DNA of 64,000 bases from Candidatus Electrothrix aestuarii (GTDB lineage: Bacteria > Desulfobacterota > Desulfobulbia > Desulfobulbales > Desulfobulbaceae). The first letter of the stretch is position 1. Each line of letters opens with the position of its first letter. Both the position numbers and the translations under genes were made by a program. Location: assembly GCA_032595685.2 (NCBI GenBank), contig CP159373.1, positions 3,189,907 through 3,253,906 on the forward strand, written 5' to 3'. This document shows positions 62,794-64,000 of the stretch, one piece after another. The notes below the pieces were generated by a model, which searched no databases, was not told the origin of the DNA, and worked only from the letters and a program-made list of their open reading frames with translations.

Positions 62794-64000
62794 ATGGAGT
62801 TGAGTGCAGTCAATGCGGGTGATACCGCATTTATGATGATTGCTGCGGCCTTGGTCATGTTTATGACCCCTGGCCTGGCCTTGTTTTATGGTGGGCTCGT
62901 GCGTTCCAAGAACGTGCTTTCAACGGTTGTTCAGAGTTTTTTTTCTCTGGGAATCGTGGGGATGATCTGGGTCGTGTATGGATACTCTCTGGCCTTTGGC
63001 CCTGATGTTGGCGGCCTTATCGGTAACCTGGACTGGGCCTTCTTGAGGGGAGTTGGGATGGAACCCAGCGATACCTATGCCACCACCATTCCCCATCTGG
63101 TTTTCTGCGCCTTTCAGTTGATGTTTGCCAGTATCACCCCTGCCTTGATCACCGGTGCCTTTGCCGAGCGGATCAAATTTACCGGGTTCCTGTTCTTTAC
63201 CGTAGTTTGGACAACCATTGTCTATCTGCCGGTTTGTCACTGGGTCTGGGGATCTGGTGGCTGGTTGTTGGAGCGAGGCGCCTTGGATTTTGCCGGAGGA
63301 ACAGTTATTCACCTGAATTCTGGAATGGCTGCTCTGGTTGCGGCAATTTTTATTGGAAAACGTAAGGGGCACGGACAAACCTCCTTTATGCCCCATAGTT
63401 TAGGAATGACCATTCTCGGCGCTGGTATTCTCTGGTTTGGTTGGTTCGGATTTAATGCGGGCAGCGCAACAGCAGCCAATGGTATTGCTGGTTCAGCTTT
63501 TTTTATTACCCATATTGCCGCTGCCGCAGCAATGGTGTCCTGGGTTGTGGCGGAGTGGATGATGCATGGAAAACCAACTGCTTTAGGTGCCGCCTCAGGG
63601 GCTGTTGCTGGCTTGGTTGCTATTACTCCGGCGGCAGGTTTTGTCGGCCCGGTATCTGCCGTTATTATCGGGCTCATAGGGGGCGTACTTTGTCTGCTTG
63701 CTATTAATCTGAAGAATAAATTTAAATATGATGATGCCCTGGACGTAGTTGCCGTACATGGCTGTGGCGGAACCTGGGGGGCTGTTGCCACAGGTCTGTT
63801 CGCTTCGACAGCGATTAATCCAGGTGGAGCAGATGGTCTTTTCTTTGGTGGATTTGGTCTGGTGTTTACCCAGATTGAGGGTGTTCTGGTTACCTTTATC
63901 TATTCAGGCCTGTTGACCTATGGTATCCTGAAGGTTACTGAGAAATTTATTGGCTTTCGGGTCTCTGAAGAAGATGAGGTCATGGGGTTGGATCTGTCCC
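62794..64000 (+). CDS. amt: Ammonium transporter (3' end beyond the window)
   Basis: At least 402 aa; AAGGAG lies 8 nt before the ATG. Without a signal peptide, unlike the AmtB at 45565. Motifs: FMTPGLALFYGGLVRSKN, AFQLMFASITPALITGAFAER, WGSGGWL, TVIHLNSGMAALVAA and VVAVHGCGGTWGAVATG with the twin pore His, and the tail GFRVSEEDEVMGLD at the window edge, where the frame is still open. It differs clearly from the first transporter, so the two are not recent duplicates. A glnK-type gene may follow beyond the window. Confidence 0.93.
   Translation, partial: MELSAVNAGDTAFMMIAAALVMFMTPGLALFYGGLVRSKNVLSTVVQSFFSLGIVGMIWVVYGYSLAFGPDVGGLIGNLDWAFLRGVGMEPSDTYATTIPHLVFCAFQLMFASITPALITGAFAERIKFTGFLFFTVVWTTIVYLPVCHWVWGSGGWLLERGALDFAGGTVIHLNSGMAALVAAIFIGKRKGHGQTSFMPHSLGMTILGAGILWFGWFGFNAGSATAANGIAGSAFFITHIAAAAAMVSWVVAEWMMHGKPTALGAASGAVAGLVAITPAAGFVGPVSAVIIGLIGGVLCLLAINLKNKFKYDDALDVVAVHGCGGTWGAVATGLFASTAINPGGADGLFFGGFGLVFTQIEGVLVTFIYSGLLTYGILKVTEKFIGFRVSEEDEVMGLDLS

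Overview
The window looks like the chromosome of a Gram-negative, largely anaerobic bacterium. It carries lipid A genes (fabZ-lpxA-lpxI), a nickel CO dehydrogenase cluster, a rubredoxin, sigma-54-type promoters next to ammonium and nitrogen genes, and REC-DUF4388-Roadblock signalling proteins. This mix fits Desulfobacterota, perhaps Desulfobulbales or relatives of cable bacteria. The placement is an inference from gene content only, because no rRNA or tRNA gene was seen.

Layout. 1-7.4 kb: housekeeping genes (nuclease-like protein, pcnB, flavin oxidoreductase, hisS, aspS, rubredoxin). 7.4-8.4 kb: one small secreted protein behind a perfect 30-bp palindrome. 8.5-12.1 kb: cooS-cooF-NAD(P)/FAD oxidoreductase operon. 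12.8-17.5 kb: a lone livH, then fabZ-lpxA-lpxI-glycosyltransferase. 17.8-20 kb: secreted zinc metalloprotease. 20.2-29.6 kb: eight co-directional genes (two REC-DUF4388 regulators, one with a Roadblock domain; an unknown protein; a GCS-like ligase; a class II glutamine amidotransferase; two Roadblock proteins; a two-CW protein) with a divergent hybrid histidine kinase. 29.6-39.7 kb: decayed ATPase gene and a mosaic of two IS types, including a 2.14-kb tandem duplication whose middle IS copy is a recombinant. 39.7-41.3 kb: purC and adk. 41.8-45.2 kb: Cys-rich lipoprotein and four tandem secreted paralogues. 45.6-47.5 kb: glnK, an unannotated 55-aa Amt-like small ORF, and amtB, behind a sigma-54 promoter. 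48-50 kb: an IS3-type element inserted in a HEAT-like gene. 50.1-53.6 kb: a four-gene operon with an Asn-tailed small protein, a GIDE-like membrane protein, a radical SAM/SPASM enzyme and a lipoprotein. 53.6-58.7 kb: acetyltransferase, TIR-like protein, two frameshifted genes, a coiled-coil membrane protein, a lipoprotein and a PilP-like protein. 58.9-62.1 kb: a sigma-54-preceded operon with a NifB/NifX-like protein that lost its radical SAM cysteines, a [2Fe-2S] ferredoxin, an acetyltransferase, a HEPN-like protein, an unknown and a Nif11-like peptide. 62.8 kb to the end: a second ammonium transporter, cut by the window edge.

Three clusters are the best candidates for undescribed biology: the Cys-less NifB operon, the Asn-tail/radical SAM operon, and the Roadblock-amidotransferase-ligase block. 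Several frameshifts fall in homopolymers, so some broken genes could be sequencing errors rather than true decay.
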